DNA of 64,000 bases, taken from positions 1 through 64,000 of the forward strand of contig VCMS01000287.1 in NCBI GenBank assembly GCA_022539475.1. Direction: 5' to 3'. The position numbers and the translations under genes were made by a program. This document shows, piece by piece, positions 11,419-20,692 of the stretch (position 1 is the first letter of the stretch; each line of letters starts with the position of its first letter). The stretch is from Gracilaria domingensis (taxonomy: Eukaryota; Rhodophyta; Florideophyceae; Gracilariales; Gracilariaceae). The notes under the pieces were generated by a model. It ran no database searches and had not been told where the DNA came from. It saw only the letters and a list, made by a program, of their open reading frames with translations.

Positions 11419-11966
11419 TGTAAGATACTGTGCCGTGACGGTTGCAGTGGTGGCACTGTAAGGAAACCCGCTCGTCGGATGACATTGTTGTAGTAGATAT
11501 AGTAGTAGTAGTAGTCCACGTGTATGCCGGTGGCAGCTAGTGCCCCGTGATCGGTAAGTCGTACACGTGTGTGGCGACGCCGGACGAGGTATTTATTTTC
11601 GCCAGCTCGGCTGTAGCCACCATGACAGTAAACCAAGGTGCTTCCTACTAGGTTCTTCGTCTTGTTTCCCGTGGCACGGATCCTAAGTCGTAGTAGGAAC
11701 CCAGCTTGTCTAAGACCCGCACAGGCTGTTCTGCGGCGATATCACTACCGTTGCACCGGCTCTCTGGCTAGGCGCGTGGTACCTTTCTGGACTGCGCGTG
11801 TCTCCGTACTCGGTTTCACCACAGAGTGCCGTGGACTACTCCGCACCTTCAACGACCGTCTTTTCCGACTCGGCAGCTCACACGGCCTTACACCCCGTGT
11901 GCCGCGCATCCACACCACCGTTCCCGGACATTCTCTTGAGTAGTCGCTCGCGCGCACTATCTCACA
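11419..11966 (+). repeat. 3' LTR of element B (548 bp)
   Basis: Near-identical to 1009-1554. It begins TGTAAGATACTG, ends CTATCTCACA, and is followed by the ATTAT target duplication at 11967-11971. An ORF that starts inside this LTR at 11798 and runs into element A is an artefact of the nested insertion. Confidence 0.92.
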
Positions 11967-13741
11967 ATTATCGCCAACAATGGAAGGATTCGCTAACGAA
12001 GTTAGTACCGGCCGCCCGGAAATCAATGGCAAAAGCCCAAGCCGCTTACAAGCGTGATTTTGATGCTCGATTGCGAGGAAGAACCCCTGAACCACTTACT
12101 GTGGGCAATCATGTCTTCGTACGTAAGGAACACTACAACCCTGAGAAGGGCAAACGTCATAAGCTCTCGCTTGTGGCGGATGGACCTTATAAGGTAATCT
12201 CGGTCGCCCCGGAAACGGTGGTGGTCGAGATCGCTGACGCGCATAAGCGGATCTCCCGCGACCTCGTGGTATTGGCCCCTCCACCCTCGTCTGAGGTTAC
12301 CCCGTCTGGTACAGAGCCCGTGTCTACGGAGTCAAAAACGCCGGTAACACCGGAAACAAATGTGGTGACAAAACCCTCCGTCCTGCCTCACCCCCATCGA
12401 GGCCTTACAGACCTCCCGATAGAGTCGGCCCCGACGACTGCGTTGGAAAACGTTCGCCAATATTGCACCCCCGTTTCTGTTCCATCGCTGGGTTCACCTC
12501 CTCGCGATGCTGGACATTCAAGTACTCCCCACGTCGCTCCATCCAAGGAGGGGAAGGAGGTTGTCAGCCCTGCTGATAGTTCTTCGCCGACGTCGCGTCG
12601 TGAGGATAACCGTGACGCACGGACTGTACGGAACTCTCCGGATGTTCCCGCCTGTGGGCGGGCTTCGAGTCCGAAAAGCACGCTCGCTCGTCAGACACAC
12701 AGACCCGTTACCGGAAAGTCTACACCGTCGCCGGGTAAGAAGACTCACGCAGAACCGGATTCGGTTAAGTCAACAAAGCCTCGTGGCTTAACAGCCGCGG
12801 TGGGCGAAGCGAAGTCGAAGGACGCCATCGCCACCCAGCCGACGTCGGAACGAAGCTCCACTGAGGAAAGCGCAGCGACATCGCGAGCCACCGCGCATCG
12901 CGATGCAGAACAACCAGGAAGTCTGGGAAATCCTGCGGAGCAGGCGCGAGCTGAAGGAAGAGAAGCCCCGAGTGACTCAGTGGAAACCGGCAGTACAGCC
13001 GTGAGAATACCGGACACTGCGGGAAGAGTTCACGTCATGGACGGTACAGCACCAAACACTGGGCATGAAATATCGGCGCAAGTGCAGCCGCGTGCGGAGA
13101 TCGCGAGATCGGAAGCCGCCGGCGGTCCCGATAATCCCGGTAACTTGGAAGTAACCGTTCAGAACGGAAATTGGAGCAAAGAAGCTCAAAGGCTTACGGC
13201 GCAGCCGTTGGAGAACACCTGTAACAGGGAGGCGGCTCTCTCGATGGAGCTTGAAAGCCAACCGTCGCTACAATCACGTGTATTCACGGTTATAAAGCCA
13301 CCCGAGGTGGAGCCTCCCGCCGCAAGCGGTGAGCACGCAGCTCCGCCAACACCCCCGAAGCGGAAGGACCCAGGCCGCCTGGCGGTACGCAGCGACATTT
13401 CGAACGCTCCTCCACGGAGGAAACTCGCCACGCAGAGCCAGACGCGCGCTGTTACCACCGGCACGGTAACCGTTCCCCCGCAAAGGTTGTCAGCCGATGA
13501 AGTAACCATAACACGGCAAGGCCGGCAGGTGTACGTTCAAGAGTACATCTTAGACCGAATTATCGGGCACTCCTGGGACCAGAAGGGCATTTTACAATAC
13601 CACGTCCGTTGGTACGGCTTTGGCCCATCGTGGGATACTGACGAACCAATCGAGCACCTACCGCGCTCAAAAGTGGTACAGTATCACAGCAACGCGGGAA
13701 CGGCCACACCAGCGACGCTGGAAAACGCCCAAGTGGGATAA
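11967..13741 (+). pseudogene. Element A: integrase C-terminus and chromodomain (right fragment)
   Basis: Continues element A pol after the insertion. The first part (QQWKDSLTKLVPAARKSMAK, then VGNHVFVRKEHYN and VADGPYKVISV) is the C-terminal integrase DNA-binding region. A linker of roughly 400 residues follows (about 12280-13490), rich in Ser, Thr, Pro and Glu and probably disordered. The end is a chromodomain at about 13530-13690 (YILDRIIGHSWDQKG, VRWYGFGPSWDTDEPIEHLP). The linker is several times longer than the corresponding one in element B. The fragment is open but cut off from the rest of pol by element B. Confidence 0.85.
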
Positions 13742-14129
13742 GGTTGCCGTGGAAACGGATGGACATCATGTTCGTAACACACGTCGTGCGACGGGAATAG
13801 AGCCCATACCACCTTGGTGGGATGTCCGCCGCATTGACGGTTCGACCAGCTCGCGCCGCGAGAACACCGATTTTCGGAAGGAAGGCTGATGCCTGAGTGA
13901 TTTTCATGCAGCTCGCTGGTAACGGCATTACCGCCACACTATGAGCATGGTTTTTCCACTCGGAACGGTGCGTTTTTCGCAGCGCATCGCAGCAAATCGC
14001 ATCAGCCGGCTGTGTCGGTAAAGAAGAAGGACACCGTCGAAGACGTGTATGAAGCGAAGGATGTTTTATCTCAAGGTTATACTACTGTGAACAGGTAATT
14101 ACCCACGCATGGGGACGCTCGGCTCCCAA
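13742..14129. other. Element A spacer after pol
   Basis: No gene or repeat that I can support. It separates the chromodomain end from the antisense reading frames near the 3' LTR. Confidence 0.5.
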
Positions 14130-14760
14130 TCACTGGCAGTCGCCATCGCCCTCATCCTGAGGATGCATACCGCGAATGCATTGAGCCAAGGCATCCGCCA
14201 TAGCGGTGACGTCGCCAGAGGCCGAACTAGCACTCAAACCCGCGCTGCGGAGGAAGCAAGCGATGATCGCACCTTCGTTCACACCCGGTGTGAACACCAC
14301 AGTCGGGTGAAACCACGGCGCAAGCCGGAGAAGCCTCGCATGTTGCCGGTTTGCCGGGTTGAGCCCTACAAGGGAGTTGAAAGATCCAGGCCGGGCCCGG
14401 GTGGAAGCCGATGACGGGCCCCGCGAGAGCGGCATGCTGTTCGGAGGATTCAGCGGCGTTGTTCTGTTGTCCCGCGGACAGGTTGGAGCCCTGTTGAGGC
14501 AGTGGAACGGATCGGAATCCGGTGAAGCACCCTTGGGGGAATGGAGGTTGGTTCGGAGGCTGGTTCGGTGGAACGCCACTGATGGTGAGGTCTAGTTCCG
14601 GTGTCGGAGGAAATTTCACCGCAGAAGCAAGGGCGCGTTCGGTACTCTGAGGAGGTACGGCTACTGCAGGAGCAGGGAGCACGTCGTTGACTGGAGAAGG
14701 AGAAGGACATACCGGAGGACCGGGGAGCGCTGCACTTATATCCCCTTGGCTTGGCGCCAT
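14130..14760 (-). pseudogene. Element A antisense reading frames beside the 3' LTR
   Basis: On the minus strand an ATG-started Pro-rich frame (MAPSQGDISAALPGPPV) starts at 14760, 44 bp from the 3' LTR. A second minus frame covers 14130-14579 (GVNEGAIIACFLRSAGL..., ending QDEGDGDCQ). The position and orientation match the antisense ORF of element B. I could not align the two proteins. It may be a shorter or decayed counterpart, or chance ORFs in a GC-rich spacer. Confidence 0.4.
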
Positions 14761-14790
14761 CCTGCCCTCGTCGAGGTTTTATTACCGCCT

Positions 14791-14803
14791 AAGGAGGGGG
14801 AGA
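14791..14803 (+). promoter_or_regulatory. 3' polypurine tract of element A
   Basis: AAGGAGGGGGAGA lies immediately before the LTR start at 14804. Confidence 0.8.
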
Positions 14804-15541
14804 TGTAGTGCAACGCTCATCTATGAGGAATTACGCTGGAATTAGTCATAATTCCCGTTCACGGGCTTGCCTGGTACACAGCAGTATATGACTAGTAGTA
14901 ACTAGTGGTTGCCATCGAGATGGTTTGGACACGTGGGACACGGTGGAGCTGATCGGAGGTTGGCCACTACACGTGGGCGTTTGCCACAATTAGTGGGATG
15001 TTTAGTTAACATTATTTATTAAATTTAGTCAGGACACTTAATGCGACGGCGTCGCCGCCGTCGCACCAGTAAAGTGCCCCAACCAGGGTGATTCTACTTC
15101 AAGGAGCTTGGCTCTAGCCACTCTCGCCTTCGGCGGTGCACAACTTCTTATTGGAGGGATTTTCCGTTGTCACGGTGCGGCTATTCACCCTGCGTCCCCG
15201 CAGAACTCAACTTTTGGGAGTGTTTCACCTTCGTTGTTTGTGTTCGACCCTGTATAGGGAATACCCAGGCGATACGCCGTACTTTTCTTATCCCTCTCTC
15301 TCTTCCCCTCTCCTTTCCTTTCCCCACTCTGTGGTTTCGTCTCTCTTTCGAGGCTGCTACACTCACACGTGAGTCACTCTTCCCTACTCAACTCTAAACG
15401 CCCCGTCTTGACGGTCTGGGATCGGTCTTACAGCCGGCTAGTCGCGCCAGCCTAGAGAGGCTCTGTTCACTGGGCTGCCCTCAGTAGAGGAAGATGCCGA
15501 ACATCTTCGTGATGTTTTCTGCTTAGAGGCATTGCACTACA
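14804..15541 (+). repeat. 3' LTR of element A (738 bp)
   Basis: Begins TGTAGTGCAACG and ends GCATTGCACTACA, giving perfect 10-base terminal inverted repeats (TGTAGTGCAA / TTGCACTACA). It contains a GC palindrome (GCGACGGCG...CGCCGTCGC) near 15041, followed by a CCCCAAC / CTTGGCTCTA stretch that resembles 60718-60780 in the element at the right end. A pyrimidine-rich block is at about 15285-15350. The partner LTR is outside the window. Confidence 0.85.
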
Positions 15542-16246
15542 GTCTACCATTTGATGGATTGGAGAGACGGCGTACATACCCATGCTGTGAATAAGGTGAG
15601 TACGTGTTATAACATGTCTACAAGCGATCGTGAAGGTAATAGAAACTACAAAAATCAAATTCGTTCAATGTTATCCATGTGTGGCCATTGGAGGAGTGAA
15701 ATAGAGTTGCAAATGCAGACATAGAAGATAGCTGTAATCCTATTCTTGGAGTACGGCAATCTCTGCGTTGTCGCCTATAACGAGTTAGTTTGTTCTTAAA
15801 AGGATTCGTTTAGAATGATTTTTGTTTTGCAAAAGCATTAGGTGAATGACCGTGTGATTAAACATATTCTTGCTAAGAAATGTTGTTCCGTAGCATGTCG
15901 ACAAGATGATCGTCTTTAAAGCTTTCGTCGGCGCATTGATTTGGGATCAAATTTGGCCATGCTTGATCTCTGTGGACTCTACAGGTACTGCATGTTACTC
16001 TGCACTGCAGAGTAACATGCAGTATCTGTAGAGCAGAGTCTGCAGTATGAAGTAACACAGTTTGTGCGCCGAAGTTTAGGAGAGAATGGTGGGAATACAC
16101 TACGCTTTTTACAGTACTGTGCTCCAATTAGGGCCGTTCTATGAGTTTGCGAAATAGGCAACTGGAAATTTGGAAACTTTCCGAATTCCACTTTCCTGGT
16201 TGCAGGGTGTTCCAGGAGCCCAGGATGTAACTCGGACATATGTGCC
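15542..16246. other. Spacer with a long hairpin
   Basis: No gene seen. The one striking structure is the hairpin at 15977-16033, listed separately. The region lies between the element A LTR and a Harbinger transposase and may be part of the latter transposon. Confidence 0.5.
15977..16033. repeat. Near-perfect 28-bp-arm hairpin
   Basis: Left arm 15977-16004 and right arm 16006-16032 or 16033 are inverted copies around position 16005 with a single mismatch (15985/16025). The core reads ACTGCATGTTACTCTGCA on the left arm and its complement on the right. There is almost no loop. It could be a transposon fold-back, a small-RNA precursor or a recent palindromic duplication. Confidence 0.85.
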
Positions 16247-17599
16247 ATGAAAGCTGATTCGAACAGCTCATTCACACCTTCCTCTCCTCCAGAACCCACC
16301 CACAGAACTACCGTTAAACACTCCATGCTTTATCCAGAGCGAGTTGCCCACCGAAGACTTGCGCGAGTCCGTACTCCTCTGCGACAAATAACCAGGCGGC
16401 GACGCAACAATATACCACTCCCCTTGCGTGTGCTTCAAATATGTCTTGACAAATGGAACCAAAGATGTACCAGCTCTACACTACGAACAGTTATCTCACG
16501 AACACCGTTTTCCGCAACTGCACACATGAGAGGTCTACCACGTAAATACTTCACCAGGATGTACCGCGTTTCAAAGCACCAATTTGCGCTTTTGTCAACA
16601 GTCATCCACGAAAAACTTCACCGCAAACAACGCCATGAAAGCTGTATTGCCCGTGCAGTCTCTGTCGATATACTGCTATTCGTTACTCTGCGAATTTTGG
16701 CAGGAGCTAGCTACCTCGATTTGAGTTGGCCTTATGGCATAGGATTGTCAACAGTGTATGCTGTGTTTGAAAAAACGCTTTTGGAATTGAAGCGTTCGCT
16801 TCCAGAAATACGGTTTGCTCAGAGCGAAGCGGAATGCAGGAAGAGTGCTGACATGTTCTGCATATTGCGCAAGACACCACTACATGGTGTAAGTGCGGCT
16901 TTGGACGGACTAGCCGTTGAAATTGCGAAACCGAGAGCAACTGATGTTCCTGATCCTCGTAATTATTTCAACCGGAAAGGCTTTTTTGCGGTTTGTGTAC
17001 AAGCAGCGGTGCAGGCGGACTACCGTTTCTGCTTCGTGTCAGCACGTAACTCCGGAGGAACGCATGACTCCATAGCGTTTCGCTCCACACTGCTTTACGA
17101 ATTGTTGATGAGCTCAAAACTACCGGAATGGGCCGCAGTGATCGCAGATGATGCATACTCCAACGAAGCTGCGATTCTTACCCCGTATCCCGGTATAGGT
17201 TTAACTCAAAAGGAAGACGCATTCAATGCTTATCTTTCGCTTTGTCGAACAATTGTGGAGCAAGCGTTTGGCATGCTCATATGTCAGTTTGGGATTTTCT
17301 GGTCTGCGTTGCGATACCCTCTACGAAAAGTAAGTCATATCATTCTTGTCGCTTGCAAACTACACAAATTTATTATTGATAATGCCGACTCTTCACTGTT
17401 TGAAGTGATGACTCCTCATGATGAAAATCACGTTAGTGGTACGCCATTTGTACACTTTCAGGATGTGCTCCATATGGAACAAGAGAATATGCGTTCAAGA
17501 AATCGTGGTCGAGAGAAGTCCACGCTTCGGGACGGTATAGCTAATAGGTTGCAAGTTCTTGGGTTTGTTCGTCGAAGACCATGTCATGGTTCAAACTGA
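16247..17599 (+). CDS. PIF/Harbinger-type transposase (DDE_Tnp_4 family), copy 1
   Basis: A 450-residue open frame without breaks. The catalytic triad of the family is visible: D220 in SAALDG, D301 in IADDAY and E338 in RTIVEQAFGMLICQFGIFW. Upstream helices include AGASYLDLSWPYGIGLSTVY, also typical of Harbinger nucleases. The enzyme would cut and rejoin the transposon DNA at its terminal inverted repeats. A second protein with a DNA-binding domain is usually needed; the broken gene at 18846-20132 is a candidate. I could not find convincing terminal inverted repeats. The copy looks recently active because the frame is intact. Confidence 0.87.
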   Translation: MKADSNSSFTPSSPPEPTHRTTVKHSMLYPERVAHRRLARVRTPLRQITRRRRNNIPLPLRVLQICLDKWNQRCTSSTLRTVISRTPFSATAHMRGLPRKYFTRMYRVSKHQFALLSTVIHEKLHRKQRHESCIARAVSVDILLFVTLRILAGASYLDLSWPYGIGLSTVYAVFEKTLLELKRSLPEIRFAQSEAECRKSADMFCILRKTPLHGVSAALDGLAVEIAKPRATDVPDPRNYFNRKGFFAVCVQAAVQADYRFCFVSARNSGGTHDSIAFRSTLLYELLMSSKLPEWAAVIADDAYSNEAAILTPYPGIGLTQKEDAFNAYLSLCRTIVEQAFGMLICQFGIFWSALRYPLRKVSHIILVACKLHKFIIDNADSSLFEVMTPHDENHVSGTPFVHFQDVLHMEQENMRSRNRGREKSTLRDGIANRLQVLGFVRRRPCHGSN

Positions 17600-18095
17600 T
17601 AATCCTCTTGTTCACATTCAGCTTCCTCTCGTTTACGTAAGTACAAACGTACCAATATCGCTCCAAACCCCCGCCATTATGTGCTCCCCCCAGCCGAGCT
17701 CCAAGCCACACAAGCAGCGGTGCGAGCAACTGTGCTGATCTCCCCCAACGCGCCTTCAAAGCAGCCTACTCGTCGTGCCTTTAAGCTGCGTGCCCCACGC
17801 CGATGAGCTTTCTTTCTCACGCTACGCTGCGCTCAATGGTTGCCATTTCCACCGCCTTCACCCCTGCCCTTCACTTCTGCGTCGCGTCTCACCTGCCCGC
17901 CTACTGTTCCGGGTCCATGTTATGTGCGCTCTTGCGCTGTTGCGCCTACTCCTTCTTCGCAAGCTGATGGTGTCGCGCATGGCACCGCCGCTGCTGCCGA
18001 ACCGCTTACCGTGCTTGATGGTGCTCTTCCCACTCCAATTGACTCTTCGCTAGAGGCTGTACAGGTTGACGTTCACTCCGACCCCCGGAACCCGC
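17600..18095. other. Spacer, Pro/Ala-coding, no assignable gene
   Basis: Several overlapping plus-strand frames (17775-18053, 17840-18103) are Pro/Ala/Ser-rich with no recognisable domain. An intron-like GTAAGT at about 17638 is followed by a pyrimidine-rich AG near 17693. This may be the eroded 5' part of the NB-ARC-like gene that follows. Confidence 0.35.
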
Positions 18096-18641
18096 ACATA
18101 TGAGATCTTCAGGAACGCACATACAGGGAGGCTAGATGCTTCAAGAACCAAAGGTGCTTGTTCATTGTTGATGATGTATGGAATACGAAGGGAATAACGC
18201 CCTACTTTTCTCAATTCTGAGGACAGTGCTGCACGATGGAAGCCTGCTGGTATACGCAACTAGAGATGATCGCTTCATGGAAGAAGCAGAACGAAACATT
18301 TCAACAAAGCAGATATAGCGCACGAAAGGCCTCCTTAACGCTCACCGACACGGACGCGACGACGACTGGGCGGAAGATTGAACACTCACGAACTGAGTGA
18401 GGGTTCAGAGGCTGTGTCCACCATGAGCATTTTCTGGCTATGGATGCAAGATAGTCGACCGTCGTATCAACGAGAGACGCCGCTGTGCGTATTTGCTGAC
18501 GTAATTCTCCACGAGGGACTTGAAGGCTTGGCGGTCCTCAAGAATGTACTACTTGCAATGTGCGTGTATGTAATACAACAAATCCCGACGTTCGTGAAGC
18601 AGCTTGGTACGGGGTTGGGAGCTCCCGGTAGGACCTTGTAG
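18096..18641 (+). pseudogene. Degraded NB-ARC (STAND ATPase) fragment
   Basis: The frame near 18155-18184 encodes CLFIVDDVWN, the kinase-2/Walker B signature of NB-ARC ATPases (hydrophobic residues then DDVW). The next frame, at 18238-18270, encodes GSLLVYATRDD, which fits the following RNBS-B/sensor strand (usually GS..L.TTRD). A third frame at 18378-18641 continues an uncharacterised helical part (LHEGLEGLAVLKNVLLAM). Successive frame changes each equal one lost base. The P-loop is not found. NB-ARC proteins act as nucleotide-dependent switches in immune or cell-death signalling in plants, animals and bacteria. As read the gene is dead and partial. Confidence 0.6.
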
Positions 18642-18845
18642 CGCATCGGAAAACGGTCTAAGTGTGAACACGCTTCTGCTCGACTGCTGCGAAGAACAAG
18701 CTGTTCATGAGCTAAAGGTAGTACGGGACGCTTTTCAGATAAACACCAGCAACACGTAAGGATGCTCCAAACACAGTTTCTTTAACGTGGCTACCAATGC
18801 AGACATAAAAGCCAATTCATAACCAACAATGGGTATATGCATAAT

Positions 18846-20132
18846 CTAAATCCATGAAGATGGAGCTCCGCTCGAGAGACTTTCGATCGATCGCTTTAGA
18901 GCGCTTTGAATTGCCTGCTTCTCCTCTTCGCTCGTAGCATTCTCGATCATATATTTGGCCTTCTCAATCGTTCTCAAAGCCTCCGTATTCCACCGCTCCC
19001 TTGCCTGCAGGGCCTCGTAAAGCATTTTATCTCTTTCGGCCGCTTCCAGCTCTTTCGCCACCGCCTTGTCCTGTGGCTCAAGGGCTGAAACAAGACTGTC
19101 AATTCCACCCATCTTGTCCCAACTGCTAGTCCTCTGCCTCTTGTGTTGCACACTTGAAGATGTAGATCTCACAGGATGTACACTACTACCTATTCCCTCT
19201 TCTTTCTGTGCGTCAGAGCTCAAAGCCCGTGTCGCCAATGGAGTAAGCAACGGATTTTGCTTCAGAAAGCAATGCGCATACATTATATATGTCTTCACAT
19301 CCGCAAAATTTGCAAACGCCTCTGGATCTCCTTGGCCTCATGCTTCATATCTTGAGAGACACGTGCCGTACAAGCTCTTTAGCTCCCCGAACTTCCTCTT
19401 AAGAACCCCGTCATCTCGCAGGTGTGGTCGCCAAGACGGGTTTATTGAAGCAATTTCGCCAATGGTTACTCTTCCTGAAAAGGTTCGAATTTCTTCAGGC
19501 TTGAACTTTGCATCATTAAACAAGGGCGCTATTGCTTCGATCCATGGGTCTTCCATTTCCGTATCCAACTCTTCACGTGTTAAACAACGCATGAGCTTTT
19601 GTCTCGTTGTCGTCATCCTAGCATCTGCTAAGAAGTGGAGAAGCCTACAAATTTTGACTGCTTCAAAGTCAGGTCTACGAACGTCAGTAGAAGACAAATC
19701 CAGCCTTTCGTCCACTTTTGGCTTTCCAATCAGCACGTTTCCGTCTTTCATGACTGCCTTGTCTCTTTTTATATATGTAAATGATTCTCCCTCGTGGCCT
19801 AGCTTTCACACGCGCACAGTTGTTGATGCTAAGCTTTGCACCCGCAAGTTCTCTGTTGTGCTATGATCGCAACTTCCGTCGATTATGTTGCAGATCACAT
19901 TGAGTGATATTCTTCTTTGAACCATTTTGCGAGCTAAGATGTCTCGCTTTGTGGCAAGACTCGCGTTTTGGGCGCCGTGTATACGGAGAGCTTTAATTGT
20001 TTGTTTGCAGTAGATGTTATCGAAGTTGTGTCTTTTCAAGATATCTGTTGCTTGTTGAACGTTTTGCGCAATTGTGCATAGCGAATCACTTTGAATTGGA
20101 CAGTCTTTTGACAATGTTCTTGATTCAGACAT
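18846..20132 (-). pseudogene. Uncharacterised protein with two in-frame TGA stops (possible transposon accessory protein)
   Basis: One minus-strand frame runs 20132 to 18846 (428 codons), interrupted only by TGA at 19806-19808 and 19338-19340. Reading starts MSESRTLSKD and includes ATKRDILARKMVQR (helical), a central part (EEIRTFSGRVTIGEIASIN, then VLKRKFGELKSLYG) and a charged C-terminus predicted to be helical (VAKELEAAERDKMLYEALQ). Both stops could arise from CGA by a C-to-T change. I recognise no named family. The size, charge and position facing a Harbinger transposase suggest the second, DNA-binding protein of that transposon, but this is inference. Confidence 0.5.
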
Positions 20133-20692
20133 CTAAGGTTCATCATGAGCGCTGCTTGGGTTCACTTCTTGCGTTTGACTTGTTGTTGGAGCTGGTGTCT
20201 TCATTGGTTATGCCAAAAGAAAGCGAGAGTTTAAATGTGTGATTTGTGGGTTTCGGAAGTTCATTTGAACAACTTGGTTGCGGGTTTTGGAGACTGGGAA
20301 GGCAACTACTCCGCAAGCGCGAACTGACGCAGAAATGACACAGATGTAACGTGGATGGCAATTTTTGGGGTGTCTGGAGTTTCCACTTTCCGGTCAAGAA
20401 TTGTGTTACATTCCACTTCAATTACTCGAGATGGCTCTTTCTGTCCATCTCCACTTACGTACATCAACCAATTTCTGACGGTCAGAGCTTTGAAAGGAGC
20501 CTTGAACTCGGAAGATTAGAGAAATAAAAGCCGAGATACACACGAAAGCATTCAACTCGTTCTGACCGTTTGAAAAAACCGAAACGGCTCGGAAAGCCAA
20601 GAAAAACGGTCATCTTTCTTCAACGCGCGCTCGCAATGTCCCCTTCATCTTGAGGACAAAGCCTGCCGCTCAAGCAGATATTGTAATGCACA
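20133..20692. other. Spacer, nothing recognised
   Basis: Short minus-strand ORFs only (20143-20421, 20418-20600). No domain or repeat seen. It contains the putative start regions of two divergent broken genes. Confidence 0.5.

Larger units (their letters stand above)
1009..11966 (+). mobile_element. Element B: complete Ty3/gypsy chromovirus-type LTR retrotransposon (10,958 bp)
   Basis: Order: 5' LTR 1009-1554, possible primer-binding site from 1557, gag about 2658-4044, protease remnant about 4110-4380, RT/RNase H/integrase/chromodomain 5538-8611, a 3' module with a large antisense ORF (9335-11304), polypurine tract 11404-11418, and 3' LTR 11419-11966. It sits inside element A with an ATTAT target duplication. 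The LTRs are nearly identical, which indicates a recent insertion, yet the coding region is broken in several places. Either the element was moved by proteins from a relative, or some breaks are sequence errors. The order RT-RNaseH-IN-chromodomain defines the Ty3/gypsy chromovirus group. Confidence 0.9.

Noticed and set aside
11798-11966. ATG start of the long ORF running into element A
   Set aside because: The first part is LTR sequence of element B; the join is an accident of the insertion.
18846-20132. Selenocysteine use at the two TGA codons
   Set aside because: No SECIS-like hairpin recognised, other stops in the region are TAG, and a repeat-derived gene is expected to decay.
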